Origin: Spirochaetaceae bacterium
GTDB taxonomy: Bacteria > Spirochaetota > Spirochaetia > DSM-27196 > PWMO01
Assembly: GCA_007693945.1 (NCBI GenBank)
Contig: RECP01000056.1
Coordinates: 1 to 64,000, forward strand
DNA length: 64,000 bases
Reading direction: 5' to 3'
Shown here: piece by piece, positions 17,338 to 26,459 of the stretch
Position numbering within the stretch: position 1 is the first letter of the stretch
How the letters are laid out: every line of letters begins with the position of its first letter
Notes under the pieces: generated by a model
What the model saw: the letters and a program-made list of their open reading frames with translations, nothing else
Database searches by the model: none
What the model was told of the DNA's origin: nothing
Program-made: the position numbers and the translations under genes

Positions 17338-17741
17338 GACATCCGGATTGTACGAACAAACCCCGCGTCTGTAAACACGCACACCACGCCGTACGTCAGT
17401 TGCAGGGCGGCACATCTCGGCATCTGCGGAAAGCATTGTGAACTGTTACGAACCTTGTGAACGGGTGCCAAAGCGGTTGCCGAAAGCTGTTCACGCGCTT
17501 GCGTACTTCGCAATACTTCCGGTGCAGAGCCGTATGAACGCCGGCGTTCCTGCTGCTGATTGAATAAACCGGGTATTTCAATGAGAAATCTCAGGACATT
17601 CACAAGTTTCGTAACACACCCAATACATTGTGGGAAAAATCGTTTCATGGGAAAAAAATCTTGTGTGAACCGTAAACACAGGCTATCATGGAGGCGGTTT
17701 GCACACCAACGCATATTTAAACCACAGTAGGAGGCGACAAG
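17338..17741 (+). promoter_or_regulatory. Intergenic region with sigma70-like promoter for the secreted protein
   Basis: The approximately 400-base region between divergent genes has no credible ORF. TTGTGT (17661-17666), a 17-base spacer and TATCAT (17684-17689) form a good promoter on the plus strand, giving a leader of about 46 bases ending in AGGAGG before the ATG at 17742. This gene thus has a normal leader, unlike several other genes in the window. Confidence 0.6.
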
Positions 17742-18524
17742 ATGCGCAAAACCATTCTGATTGCTATTGCAGCGGTAATCCTGATCGCGACACCCGCGTT
17801 CACACAGACGGTTGTCGAGCGGCACAATTTCTCTTCCATGGGCCAGTGGGTGCCGGGACCCGGCAACTGGTCGGTTTCCGGTAACCGACTGCACCAGAAC
17901 GACCCGCGCGAACCGCTGGCACGCGTCGACAAGCGGTTGGCTCAACACGGTACCTACCAGCTTGACTTCAACATCCGCTATGCCGACGGCGGCTATCGCA
18001 GCGCTCGCGACTTGCAGAATGAACATCTGCATGCCGGATTCGGCGTCCAGGTGGGAGTCAGCAATCCTCCCCTGCGAGGCAAGTCGTGGGGGCTCGGCGA
18101 GAGCTACCTGCTATGGCTGAACCTGGACACACGGCCCGAGACGCGCCGCGAAAAGCCTGAGCACTTCGGGTTTCGGGCCCAGGTGTATGAGAGCAAGTCC
18201 AATACCAACATGGATCTGATGCGCAGCCGGGAACTGCAGGCGCTGCTGGGATCACCGTTGGTCAGCATCGATATCGCTGAGGCAATGTATCGCGAATTGG
18301 GCTTCCTTATTGATATTGCCGACGTTGAGCCGTTTCTCTACCGCGACGTTCCCATAAGCATCCGGGTAAACACCCGCACCGGTGAGATCGGCGTCAAGGA
18401 CCCAACCGCACCGTTGCGATTCTTCTTCTCGGTCGATCCGGCTGTATTGCGCGGCAATTACATCGCGTTGCGAACCAACGGTCTCGCGGCAAACTTCAGC
18501 GACTTCGTTGTCACCAGCCGCTAG
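17742..18524 (+). CDS. Secreted protein of unknown function
   Basis: 260 residues with a clear type I signal peptide (MRKTILIAIAAVILIATPAFT, likely cleaved after about residue 21) and no other membrane segment, so it is exported to the periplasm or beyond. The mature part begins with a jelly-roll-like pattern (FSSMGQWVPGPGNWSVSGNRL) similar in style to concanavalin-type carbohydrate-binding or DUF1080-like domains, but I cannot assign a family. A strong AGGAGG precedes the start. It ends overlapping by 4 bases with the convergent DUF2779 gene. Confidence 0.7.
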   Translation: MRKTILIAIAAVILIATPAFTQTVVERHNFSSMGQWVPGPGNWSVSGNRLHQNDPREPLARVDKRLAQHGTYQLDFNIRYADGGYRSARDLQNEHLHAGFGVQVGVSNPPLRGKSWGLGESYLLWLNLDTRPETRREKPEHFGFRAQVYESKSNTNMDLMRSRELQALLGSPLVSIDIAEAMYRELGFLIDIADVEPFLYRDVPISIRVNTRTGEIGVKDPTAPLRFFFSVDPAVLRGNYIALRTNGLAANFSDFVVTSR

Positions 18525-19957
18525 GCGGACGGACTCTGATGGCAGAGGCGCATGAGCGCTTCTGCCATCAGCATCATCCCGAGACTATCTCGAGTGCAGT
18601 AGCTGAGCAGCGCACGGCGCTGTGCACGCAGAAGCGGACGTTCGCCGAGAACTGCGGCTGCAAACGTAACATTGGCCTCCAGACCGTTCCTGATCGCCAG
18701 ATCGTCGTAGCCGATACCGGCGAGCAACGGCAGGACCGTCTTCATCGAGAGACTGCCGCGCTGTTCATGATGGTAATACCAGAACTCGCGAAACGGTAGC
18801 GACAAGTCAATCAGTCGCTCGCCGACTGATTTCAAAGCCGCGGCGTACTGCGGCACCCAACTGCCGAGGCGCTGCAGCATGCGCGCTTCAAAATCGCGTC
18901 CGAACACGATCACACTTCCGCGCTCACCAATGTCGCGCAGCAGTCGCCGCACCATTCGGATTCGGTAATCCCGTGCTACAGTGCCGCAGAACCGGGCCTG
19001 TCTCACAGCGCCCCCCGGCCGCATCACGGTCTGCAGCGTATAGAGGAACGGCACGTGCTCCCAGACCCGTGTGCCGGCAAACGGAGGCAGCGGCGCGGAG
19101 AAAGCCTCAAAGTCAAGGAAACGCAACGGATAGCGCAGACCGGCCACGAATTCGCTCAGCAACCGATGATCGACATACGGTCGGCGCTGTCGCACGGCGT
19201 CAATCTGGATCAGCTGACGTCGAGTAAGCTTGATACCCGCAGGCAGATCGCACAGCGAGAGGGTACCGTTACGCACGAGATCGCGGCCTGTACGCGCTCC
19301 CAGGAACAAGGTCCGTGGGTCATCGATGGCCGGTTTTCCGGCGGCCTCGCTGCCGCAGTAACCGCACTCGCCTGGTCTGCCACACACCTCCAGCTGCTCC
19401 GGCGCATCAAACGAACCGTCTGCAATCGACCGCATCCTGCGCAGCACGACCTTGACCTGCTCCGTCAGTGCCGCCGCAGTAACGGTGACGTCGTCACGGA
19501 CCAGCAGTTCACCGTTGTCTATCCGTTCCCCGCGAACATATCCTCTGCGTGGATGGTAGATCACAACTCGGTCAAAACGAACACCGCACTCCATGGCAAC
19601 CAGGACCGTAAAGGCGGCCGCCATCACGTACGATCGCTTGCACCAGCTCCCCGAACGCACCAGCCCAAGCAGTCGCCCATCCGAATCGCTGCGCATAATG
19701 ACATCCGCGCACGCGCACAGGCCATTAGCGGTAAACTGTACTTCGTACTCTGCGCTGGACCCAGCCAGAAGCGTACGCAACCGCTCCAGCAGTGCCGCCC
19801 GACAGAGCCTTCTGTAACGAGTGCCCATCGGTTGCAGTTCACCGGCTGCACCGACGCGCCTCCGATCGCTCCTCAGCTGATCGTAGTAGTTGCGCGCACA
19901 GCTCAGGAACGTCGCAAACTGTTCGAGGTCGATGACCGCCTGTTGCGTTTCCGACAT
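18521..19957 (-). CDS. DUF2779 domain protein (nuclease-like)
   Basis: 478 residues. The C-terminal half has the DUF2779 signature RFLDFEAFSAPLPPFAGTR (about residue 290), an acidic DFE motif typical of RNase H-like exonuclease folds, plus VIVFGRDFEARML and YCTRDSLGMMLM with further acidic residues. The N-terminal part resembles Cas4/RecB-type modules, and CGRPGECGYCG (about 214) looks like part of an iron-sulfur cysteine cluster. The ATG at 19957 lies one base after the acetate kinase stop, so the two are translationally coupled. The function is inferred as nucleic-acid processing only. The functional link to acetate kinase is unclear. Confidence 0.7.
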   Translation of the reverse strand: MSETQQAVIDLEQFATFLSCARNYYDQLRSDRRRVGAAGELQPMGTRYRRLCRAALLERLRTLLAGSSAEYEVQFTANGLCACADVIMRSDSDGRLLGLVRSGSWCKRSYVMAAAFTVLVAMECGVRFDRVVIYHPRRGYVRGERIDNGELLVRDDVTVTAAALTEQVKVVLRRMRSIADGSFDAPEQLEVCGRPGECGYCGSEAAGKPAIDDPRTLFLGARTGRDLVRNGTLSLCDLPAGIKLTRRQLIQIDAVRQRRPYVDHRLLSEFVAGLRYPLRFLDFEAFSAPLPPFAGTRVWEHVPFLYTLQTVMRPGGAVRQARFCGTVARDYRIRMVRRLLRDIGERGSVIVFGRDFEARMLQRLGSWVPQYAAALKSVGERLIDLSLPFREFWYYHHEQRGSLSMKTVLPLLAGIGYDDLAIRNGLEANVTFAAAVLGERPLLRAQRRALLSYCTRDSLGMMLMAEALMRLCHQSPSA

Positions 19958-19958
19958 C

Positions 19959-21179
19959 TCACTGCGCGGGTTTGACCAGCCGGTGAGAGTCAATGGCAAT
20001 CTGCAGCTCTTCGTTGGTCGGGATTACAACGATATCCACCGGCGAATAGTCGCGCGAAATCAGCCCGCGTCGAGGCCCGTTCTCAAGGTTTTTGCGATAA
20101 TCCATGACGATTCCGATGTTCTCCAGCCGATTGCAGATCCGTTCCCGCATACGGGTGCCGTGCTGACCAATGCCGCCGGTGAACACCAGGATGTCCACCT
20201 TGACGAGGTTTGCCGCATACCCGCCGATATACTTGCGAATCCGGTAGGCGTAGACTTCGAGGGCGTCCAGCGCGTTGCGGTCACCGCGTTCGGCCGCCTC
20301 TTCGAGATCGCGCAGATCGTTAGAGACGCCCGAAAGCCCGAGCAAGCCGCTTTGCCGATTGAGCATGTCGTTTAGCTGCCCCGCGGTATAGCCGCGTTCG
20401 AGCAGATAGAAGATGATCGCCGGATCGATGTCGCCGCTGCGGGTACCCATCATCAGTCCTTCGAGCGGTGTAAATCCCATGGATGTGTCCACCGAAACCC
20501 CGTTGCGAATCGCGGTGATCGAGGCGCCGTTGCCGAGGTGGCACGAAATCACGTTGGTGTTCTCGGGCGACCGTTTCATGAACCTGACCGCCTCGTTGGC
20601 GACGTAGCGGTGGCTGGTTCCGTGAAACCCGTAGCGCCGGATTCTGTGTTTCTCGTAGAGCTCCCGCGGCAGACCGTAAAGATAGGCGGCCGGTGTCAGT
20701 GTCTGGTGAAACGCGGTATCAAAAACCGCCACTTGCGGAACGCCCGGGAGCGCCCGCATCGCCTCACGGATGCCGGTAAGGTTGGCCGGATTGTGCAGCG
20801 GCGCCAGTTCGATATTCTCCTCGATTGCCTGCAGAACGGAATCGTCGATGATGACCGACTGTGCGTAGCGCTCTCCCCCGTGCACCACGCGGTGACCGAC
20901 CCCCGTTATTGCTTCAAGACTATCGACAAACCCGTCTTTCTCGTCCACCAGCGCTTCGACCATCGCTCTGACCGCCGCCTCATGGTCCGGCACCGGTCGC
21001 TCGCGCCGGTATTGCCCACTGACCGACTCCTGAAGAATCACACCGCCGGCGCCGATGCGCTCCACCTGTCCGCGGCCGACACTGGTACGCTCGGGCATTG
21101 CATAGACTTCGTACTTCAGAGACGAGCTGCCGCAGTTGATCACGAGTATCAGGTCTGATTCTGCTCGATGTCTGACCAC
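19959..21179 (-). CDS. ackA: Acetate kinase
   Basis: Catalyses acetyl phosphate + ADP to acetate + ATP in the cytosol, the ATP-yielding step of acetate fermentation. About 406 residues, the family length. Motifs: LVINCGSSSLKYEVY at the N-terminus, GHRVVHGGERY (about residue 87), VAVFDTAFHQT (about 146), RRYGFHGTSHRYVA (about 175), HLGNGASI (about 208) and VFTGGIGQHG (about 323). The start is uncertain: GTG at 21179 fits a TTTACG-17-TACATT promoter ending 6 bases upstream, while ATG at 21206 would add 9 residues. No pta gene is nearby. The downstream gene begins one base after the stop. Confidence 0.93.
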   Translation of the reverse strand: MVRHRAESDLILVINCGSSSLKYEVYAMPERTSVGRGQVERIGAGGVILQESVSGQYRRERPVPDHEAAVRAMVEALVDEKDGFVDSLEAITGVGHRVVHGGERYAQSVIIDDSVLQAIEENIELAPLHNPANLTGIREAMRALPGVPQVAVFDTAFHQTLTPAAYLYGLPRELYEKHRIRRYGFHGTSHRYVANEAVRFMKRSPENTNVISCHLGNGASITAIRNGVSVDTSMGFTPLEGLMMGTRSGDIDPAIIFYLLERGYTAGQLNDMLNRQSGLLGLSGVSNDLRDLEEAAERGDRNALDALEVYAYRIRKYIGGYAANLVKVDILVFTGGIGQHGTRMRERICNRLENIGIVMDYRKNLENGPRRGLISRDYSPVDIVVIPTNEELQIAIDSHRLVKPAQ

Positions 21180-21242
21180 GAGGACAATGTACTGAGAATA
21201 CCGCATCGCGTAAACGAACTCTGCGTCAACACGCGCGCTTAC

Positions 21243-21279
21243 TTGTGACCCGCACGCAGGCCGTGGTAGCATCGGGTGC
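21243..21279 (+). promoter_or_regulatory. Sigma70-like promoter for a leaderless transcript
   Basis: TTGTGA (21243-21248), an 18-base spacer and TAGCAT (21267-21272), with the ATG at 21280 only 7 bases after the -10 box. No clear Shine-Dalgarno sequence is present. Confidence 0.55.
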
Positions 21280-22356
21280 ATGCCTTCACAGCTTGCGCAT
21301 CTGGTATTCGCCTCACAGAGCATCAAGGCCGCTTTTGATCACGTCCCGCTGCCGGTAGACTCACCCTATCTCGGTTTTGGAGCCCAGGGGCCGGACATCT
21401 TCTATCACAACAGGCGCCGCAAACCGTCCGGCCTGGAATACGGGGCCTTGCTGCATCGTCGCGGCTATGGCACCGCGGTAGCTGCACTGGTGAGCTACGG
21501 TACGCGCACGGGGTTACCCCTCGACTCGGACTACGGAGCCTACGTTGCCGCGTTCTCCACCCACGCTCTGCTGGACCGCATCATACATCCGTTCGTCAAC
21601 TACTTTGCCGGCTGGGCCGGATACCACCGGCTTGAAGGGCAGTCACTGCCGTTCCAGTTGCACGCCTACTTTGAAAGAGTACTCGACTGCCTGGTGCTCG
21701 AGCGACTCCGGGGCCTCAGCGCTGCGTCTTTCGATTTTGTGGCTACGTTCGACTGTGGAGAGCAAATCCCCGCCGACGTGGCCGCCGGGCTGGAGGCTGC
21801 ACTATGCGAGGTTACCGGCCGCGCCCGCAGCGACGCACAACTGAACGCGCGACTGCGTAACGCCTATCTGGACGCTCTCGGGTTCTATCGCACCACAAAT
21901 CTGATCGACAGGCCGCGCCTCCAGGTGCTCATGCAGCAGGTCGATGATCCGCACCGCCTGGCCCGCTGGTTAAGCCTGATACACCCGGTTGAGTTGCCAT
22001 CGGGGATCGATTTCACCAATGAAGCCCACGCCGGCTGGTATCATCCGTGCGGACCGACCGAGATGCGTCATGAGTCTTTCTGGGACCTGTGGAGGGTCGC
22101 CCTCGATACCGCCCCGGCGATGCTGCAGGCCATTGCGGCAGCCTGGGAGGGCGGAATCGAGCCGCAGGCACTGGTGGAGATAGTCGGCGATCAGAACCTG
22201 AGCGACGGGCGCCGCGTCGGGCGTCCGTGCCGCGACCGGCGCTGCGCACCGTTGCCGTTGGCGGATCACCTCACGCGCCTGGTGCACGCACGACGGGTGC
22301 GGAGGCTCAACGCCGAATCTGCAGCAACTCGTTCAGAAGGTCACCCAGAAGATTGA
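21280..22356 (+). CDS. Zinc-dependent phospholipase C-like protein
   Basis: 358 residues resembling the zinc-dependent phospholipase C / S1-P1 nuclease fold family. The pattern of His and Asp residues includes QLAHLVFASQSI near the start, GAQGPDIFYHNRR (about residue 40), YVAAFSTHALLDRIIHPFVNYF (about 90) and FQLHAYFERVLDCL, which are the expected trinuclear zinc ligand regions. There is no signal peptide, so an intracellular role is likely. It is divergent from ackA and overlaps the convergent permease gene by 50 bases. The substrate is unknown. Confidence 0.72.
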   Translation: MPSQLAHLVFASQSIKAAFDHVPLPVDSPYLGFGAQGPDIFYHNRRRKPSGLEYGALLHRRGYGTAVAALVSYGTRTGLPLDSDYGAYVAAFSTHALLDRIIHPFVNYFAGWAGYHRLEGQSLPFQLHAYFERVLDCLVLERLRGLSAASFDFVATFDCGEQIPADVAAGLEAALCEVTGRARSDAQLNARLRNAYLDALGFYRTTNLIDRPRLQVLMQQVDDPHRLARWLSLIHPVELPSGIDFTNEAHAGWYHPCGPTEMRHESFWDLWRVALDTAPAMLQAIAAAWEGGIEPQALVEIVGDQNLSDGRRVGRPCRDRRCAPLPLADHLTRLVHARRVRRLNAESAATRSEGHPED

Positions 22357-23131
22357 AGCTGAATACTGTCAGTCCAATAGCCAAACCGGGGTAGAACGCC
22401 AGCCACGGCGCGTCGAGGAGGTAGTTGCGTGCGCTACGGAGCATCAACCCCCAGCTCGGCTGCGGCGGCTGGGCACCAAGGCCCAGAAACGACAATGACG
22501 CTTCGATCACTATCGCCAGCGCAAACGTGACGGTGCACTGCACCACGATTTTGGGCAGCATGTTGGGCAGCAGGTGAACCGACACGATGCGTCGCAGCGG
22601 TGTACCCAGAGCGTGAGCCGACATAACGTAGGGCTCCTGCTTGAGCGTCAGCGTCTCAGCACGGACAATGCGGGCAAACAGGGGGCTGAAGATCACTCCG
22701 ATGGCCGCCATGACCTGTGGCAGGCCGTACCCGAACACGCTGACAACCGTAATCGCGAGCAGCACCGTAGGAAACGACAGAACGGCGTCCATCAGCAGCA
22801 TCAGGGCGCTATCCACCGGACCTTCGAGCAACCCGGCAGCCAGGCCGGTGACCAGCCCCAGCAGGAGCGCGATCCCCACCGAAACCAGCCCTACAAGCAG
22901 CGCCGCGCGCGCGCCGAAAATGATGCGCGACAGGACATCGCGGCCGAAGTCATCCGCCCCAAGCGGATAGCCGGCCGTTCCCGGCGAGGAGAAGCGAGCC
23001 GGGATATTCTGCACCAGCGGATCAGCCGGGGCGATCAGTGGAGCGGCAATTGCAACCAGCGCCAGAGTCCCGATATAGAGCAGGGTGCACCAGAGCACGA
23101 CCCGAGCGGCTGTCGCGATTCGCGGTTTCAT
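22307..23131 (-). CDS. Dipeptide/oligopeptide ABC transporter permease, DppC/OppC type
   Basis: 274-residue inner-membrane permease of the DppC family, with an N-terminal helix followed by ADPLVQNIPARFSSPGTAGYPLGADDFGRDVLSRIIFGAR in shortened form (the LGTDDFGRDVLSR signature) and the EAA loop region (EPYVMSAHALGTPLRRIVSVHLLPNM). About six membrane segments. It is the last gene of the transport operon, 6 bases after the binding-protein gene. Its 3' end overlaps a convergent gene by 50 bases. Confidence 0.88.
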   Translation of the reverse strand: MKPRIATAARVVLWCTLLYIGTLALVAIAAPLIAPADPLVQNIPARFSSPGTAGYPLGADDFGRDVLSRIIFGARAALLVGLVSVGIALLLGLVTGLAAGLLEGPVDSALMLLMDAVLSFPTVLLAITVVSVFGYGLPQVMAAIGVIFSPLFARIVRAETLTLKQEPYVMSAHALGTPLRRIVSVHLLPNMLPKIVVQCTVTFALAIVIEASLSFLGLGAQPPQPSWGLMLRSARNYLLDAPWLAFYPGLAIGLTVFSFNLLGDLLNELLQIRR

Positions 23132-23137
23132 CGGCGT

Positions 23138-24646
23138 TCAGCGCAGCCGCACGCGCCGTAGATCGTAGGTGTCGAGTTTGGCGTCCATGTGAAAACCCTC
23201 GACGTTCTCCCGCATCGCGATGTAGCGATAGTTCGATCCGACAAAGACAAACGGAACCTGCTCGGCCAGCAGCTGCAACACATCGCGGTAGAGTGCGCGG
23301 CGCTCTTCAAAGCCGGCAACTCGACGCGCCGCGCGGATCATTTCGGCCGCGTGGGGATCCGTCCAGCCTACGTAGTTATTGTCGCTCTCGAACATCGAGA
23401 GGCGACCATCGGGATCAAGCTTTCCGGTATGTCCGATTACCGTCAGATCAAAATTGCCACCGGCGTAGACGTCCGCCAACCACGTCGACCAGTCGACCAG
23501 ACGGATCCGTACGTCAAACCCGACCTCGGCCAGCATCTGCTGATACATCTCTCCGGCCCGCACGTGCGGTTCATAGTTCTGCGGCAGCACCAGATCGAGC
23601 GTGCGCATTGCGGCCCCGGCCTCTGCCACCAGTCGCCGCGCACGCTGCGGATTGTAGGGGTAGAGATCGGCGAGATCGACGTAGTAGGGGTCACCGTAGT
23701 CCATGAAGGTTCCGATCACTTTGCCCCCGGCATAGGCGACGTCCAGAATCGACTGCTTATCGACCGCATGGTTGATAGCCCGCCGCAACCGCAGATCGGA
23801 CAACGGATCGCGGCGTGTATTGATTGCCAGCACCATCACCAGCGATGACAATCCGGTGTCGAGCCGCGTGCGCGGATCCCTCTCGATCCGTGCAATATCG
23901 GTCGGGCCAACCATGTCAATGATGTGCAGGTCGCCGGTGAGCACTCCCTGCACCTGCACCGCAACCTCGGTTATGATGTTGAAGTGGACCCGCTCGACTA
24001 TCGGCACCGCGGGAATCCAGTAGTCGGGATTACGCAGCAGGGCGATTCGATTATCGCGAATCCACTGCTCGAAGCGAAACGGTCCCGTTCCCACCGGGTG
24101 CGCGGCGAAGTCGTGTTGCGCCGCGATCAGGCTCCGTGGCAGAATCGCGCTCCAACCGGTCGCCAGCGACGACAGCAGCGGAGAATAGGGATGGTCCAGC
24201 TCAAACACCACCGTGTATTCGTCCGGCGTACGGATCTCGCGCAGTGAAGCAAACTCTTTGGCGTGCGGCGATCCGAGTCCCGGATCGAGCAGCCGAGCGA
24301 AGGTAGCCGCAACGTCGGCAGCCGTCAACCGGTCACCGTTGTGAAAGCTCACCCCGCGCCGCAACTGGAATGTCCAGCTGAGGTTGTCCGTCGAGACCTG
24401 CCACGACTCCGCCAGCGCCGGAACGATGCGGCCGTCGTGATCCGGCTCGACAAGCGTATCGTACACACTTCTCAGCACTTGAAACGTCAGTGTGCCCTGG
24501 GTGGCCTGCGGATCGAGCGTGTCGGGGTTGCCCGACAACGCAAACCGCAACGTGTCACCCTGCGGCCGCGCAGCTTCAGGCGCTCCCCCGGCGTATATTG
24601 ACGCGGCTATCAAGGCCGCGAGTATCGAAAACGGTAACCGCCTCAT
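23138..24646 (-). CDS. Extracellular solute-binding protein family 5 (peptide/nickel type)
   Basis: 502-residue periplasmic binding protein of the DppA/OppA family that delivers a peptide, nickel chelate or similar ligand to the membrane complex. It has a signal peptide (MRRLPFSILAALIAASIYAGG) without a lipobox cysteine. Family features are LRFALSGNPDTLDPQATQG, ESWQVSTDNLSWTFQLRRGVSFHNGD (about residue 85), YSPLLSSLATGW and the conserved LRRAINHAVDKQSIL region (about 285). A strong GGAGGAG precedes the ATG, which follows the ATPase stop directly (TAGATG). The ligand is not deducible. Confidence 0.9.
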   Translation of the reverse strand: MRRLPFSILAALIAASIYAGGAPEAARPQGDTLRFALSGNPDTLDPQATQGTLTFQVLRSVYDTLVEPDHDGRIVPALAESWQVSTDNLSWTFQLRRGVSFHNGDRLTAADVAATFARLLDPGLGSPHAKEFASLREIRTPDEYTVVFELDHPYSPLLSSLATGWSAILPRSLIAAQHDFAAHPVGTGPFRFEQWIRDNRIALLRNPDYWIPAVPIVERVHFNIITEVAVQVQGVLTGDLHIIDMVGPTDIARIERDPRTRLDTGLSSLVMVLAINTRRDPLSDLRLRRAINHAVDKQSILDVAYAGGKVIGTFMDYGDPYYVDLADLYPYNPQRARRLVAEAGAAMRTLDLVLPQNYEPHVRAGEMYQQMLAEVGFDVRIRLVDWSTWLADVYAGGNFDLTVIGHTGKLDPDGRLSMFESDNNYVGWTDPHAAEMIRAARRVAGFEERRALYRDVLQLLAEQVPFVFVGSNYRYIAMRENVEGFHMDAKLDTYDLRRVRLR

Positions 24647-25450
24647 CTATCTCCTCCCCGGATCGGTATCGAACAGCCGTGGCGCACTCTGGAACAACAT
24701 CTGAGTATACGCTTGCTGCGGATGAGCAATTACGTCAGCTGCATCACCCTGTTCAACAATCCGACCCTGTTTCATGACCGCAATCGAATCACTGATGTAG
24801 GCCACAAGATTGAGATCATGCGATATGAAAAGATACGTGAGAGCGAGTTGATGTTTCAAGTCCAGCAGCAGATTAATGATCTGCGCCTGAATCGATACAT
24901 CCAGGCTCGAAACCGGCTCGTCCAGAATCAGGAACCGCGGATCCATCGCCAGTGCGCGGGCAATCACGATACGCTGCCGTTGACCACCGGAGAACTGCTC
25001 GGGATGATCACGGCCGCGCCGCGCCGGTATGCCGACCATCTCCAGCAGCTCGGCGACGCGACGCTCACGCGCACAGCGCGGCACACCACGATTGCGCAGC
25101 CCTTCGGCGACGCTTGCCGCGACGCTGCGGCGCGGATTGAGAGCTGCGTGCGGATCCTGCACGACGATCTGCGCGCGTTGCCGAAACAGCTTCATCTGAG
25201 CGCGGGATAGCACAGCCGGGTTGAGCCCGTCGATCTCTACGCTTCCCGCACTGGGCCGGTCCAGGTAGAGCACCGCCCGCGCCAGGGTACTCTTGCCGCT
25301 TCCCGACTCACCGACCAGCCCCATGATTGTATTGCAGCCGATAGTGAGCGTCACGTCGTCCACCGCGCGTACTGTACGCGCCCGCCGCTTCAGCAGCCCG
25401 GCTCCGTAGTGGACCTTGGACAAACCCTCGATGCAAACCAGATCATCCAT
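24647..25450 (-). CDS. ABC transporter ATP-binding protein, DppF/OppF type
   Basis: 267 residues; couples ATP hydrolysis to peptide uptake. Walker A GESGSGKS (about residue 44), Q-loop VVQDPHAALNPR, signature FSGGQRQRIVIARAL (about 150), Walker B FLILDEPVSSLD and H-loop ISHDLNLV are all intact. The C-terminal ITPxP-type oligopeptide tail is short (AHPQQAYTQMLFQSAPR). I start at 25450 (MDDLVCIEGLSK); the gene overlaps the upstream ATPase gene by 8 bases, so translation is coupled. Confidence 0.9.
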   Translation of the reverse strand: MDDLVCIEGLSKVHYGAGLLKRRARTVRAVDDVTLTIGCNTIMGLVGESGSGKSTLARAVLYLDRPSAGSVEIDGLNPAVLSRAQMKLFRQRAQIVVQDPHAALNPRRSVAASVAEGLRNRGVPRCARERRVAELLEMVGIPARRGRDHPEQFSGGQRQRIVIARALAMDPRFLILDEPVSSLDVSIQAQIINLLLDLKHQLALTYLFISHDLNLVAYISDSIAVMKQGRIVEQGDAADVIAHPQQAYTQMLFQSAPRLFDTDPGRR

Positions 25451-26459
25451 CGGCCAGACTCCCACACGCCACGTCCTCCGCAAAGTGACACGCGCTGAGC
25501 CGCTGCAGCGTACCTGCAGGCACACGTAACAGCGGCAGTTCGCGGCGACAGAGATCGGTGGCCATCGGGCAGCGCGGCGCGAATGCGCAGCCGGCCGGCA
25601 TCTCTTCCGGGTCGGGAACGCCGCCGGGAATGGCCGCCAGCCGTTGTCCGCGGCGCGCCGGGTCCGGTGTCGCCGCGATCAGTCGATCGGTGTACGGATG
25701 CGATGCACACTCGAAAAGCTCGCGGCTGGCTGCCTGTTCGACGATACGCCCGGCGTAAAGCACCGAGACATCGTCCGCGAAACCTCGAACCAGCGGCAGA
25801 TCGTGCGAGATGAACAGGATCGCGGTGCCTAACTCGTGCCGCACCCGGTCCAGCAACGCCAGGATCTGCGCCTGTATGGACGCATCGAGCGCCGTGGTCG
25901 GTTCGTCGGCGATCAGCACCTCCGGGCGACACGCAATAGCCGACGCTATTGCCACCCTCTGCTTCATACCGCCGGACAGCTCGTGCGGGAACGCACGCAA
26001 GACTTCGCGACCGTTGAGCTCCACCATATCGAGCAGGCCGCGCGCTTCCAGCAGCGCCTCATGACGTCCAAGCCCATTGTGGTAGCGCAGCACCTCGGCA
26101 ACCTGCGCACCGATCCGCATCGACGGATTGAGGTGCTTGTCGGGCTGCTGAAAAACCATCGTGATGCGCTTACCTCTGATGGCCCGCAGGCTGCGGTCAG
26201 ACAGCGACAACAGGTCTGCGTCGTGGTAAAGGATCCGCCCGCCGGTCTCCGCACTGCGCGGCAGAAGCCCGAGCACCGCCTTGGCGCTGACTGTCTTACC
26301 CGCCCCCGACTCACCCACCAAGGCATGCACCGATGCCGGTCGCAGTACAAGGTCAACTCCCCGCACCACCGTGACCACTGACCGCCGGCCGCTGAAACGC
26401 ACCGACAGATTCTCGAAGCGCAGGACGCTGTGCGCCGAGCGGCGCGTTTCAGTTTCCAT
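25443..26459 (-). CDS. ABC transporter ATP-binding protein, DppD/OppD type
   Basis: 338 residues; the second ATPase of the peptide transporter. Walker A GESGAGKT (about residue 52), Q-loop VFQQPDKHLNP, signature LSGGMKQRVAIASAI (about 165), Walker B VLIADEPTTALD, H-loop ISHDLPLV. It carries the DppD-type C-terminal extension with cysteines (PAGCAFAPRCPMATDLCRRE, about residue 290), which in relatives can bind an iron-sulfur cluster. ATG directly follows the permease stop (TGAATG). Confidence 0.9.
   Translation of the reverse strand: METETRRSAHSVLRFENLSVRFSGRRSVVTVVRGVDLVLRPASVHALVGESGAGKTVSAKAVLGLLPRSAETGGRILYHDADLLSLSDRSLRAIRGKRITMVFQQPDKHLNPSMRIGAQVAEVLRYHNGLGRHEALLEARGLLDMVELNGREVLRAFPHELSGGMKQRVAIASAIACRPEVLIADEPTTALDASIQAQILALLDRVRHELGTAILFISHDLPLVRGFADDVSVLYAGRIVEQAASRELFECASHPYTDRLIAATPDPARRGQRLAAIPGGVPDPEEMPAGCAFAPRCPMATDLCRRELPLLRVPAGTLQRLSACHFAEDVACGSLADG

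Noticed and set aside
15958-17708. TTTGCACACCA at 15958-15968 and 17698-17708 as a shared operator
   Set aside because: An 11-base match in 64 kb with no palindromic character and different position relative to genes; too weak to call.
19055-19975. 306-codon plus-strand frame
   Set aside because: Antisense to the DUF2779 gene, which has the recognisable DFE and cysteine motifs; the shadow frame has none.
21204-21206. ATG at 21206 as the ackA start
   Set aside because: Not excluded, but GTG at 21179 fits both the usual AckA length and a promoter-like TTTACG-17-TACATT, so I preferred it.
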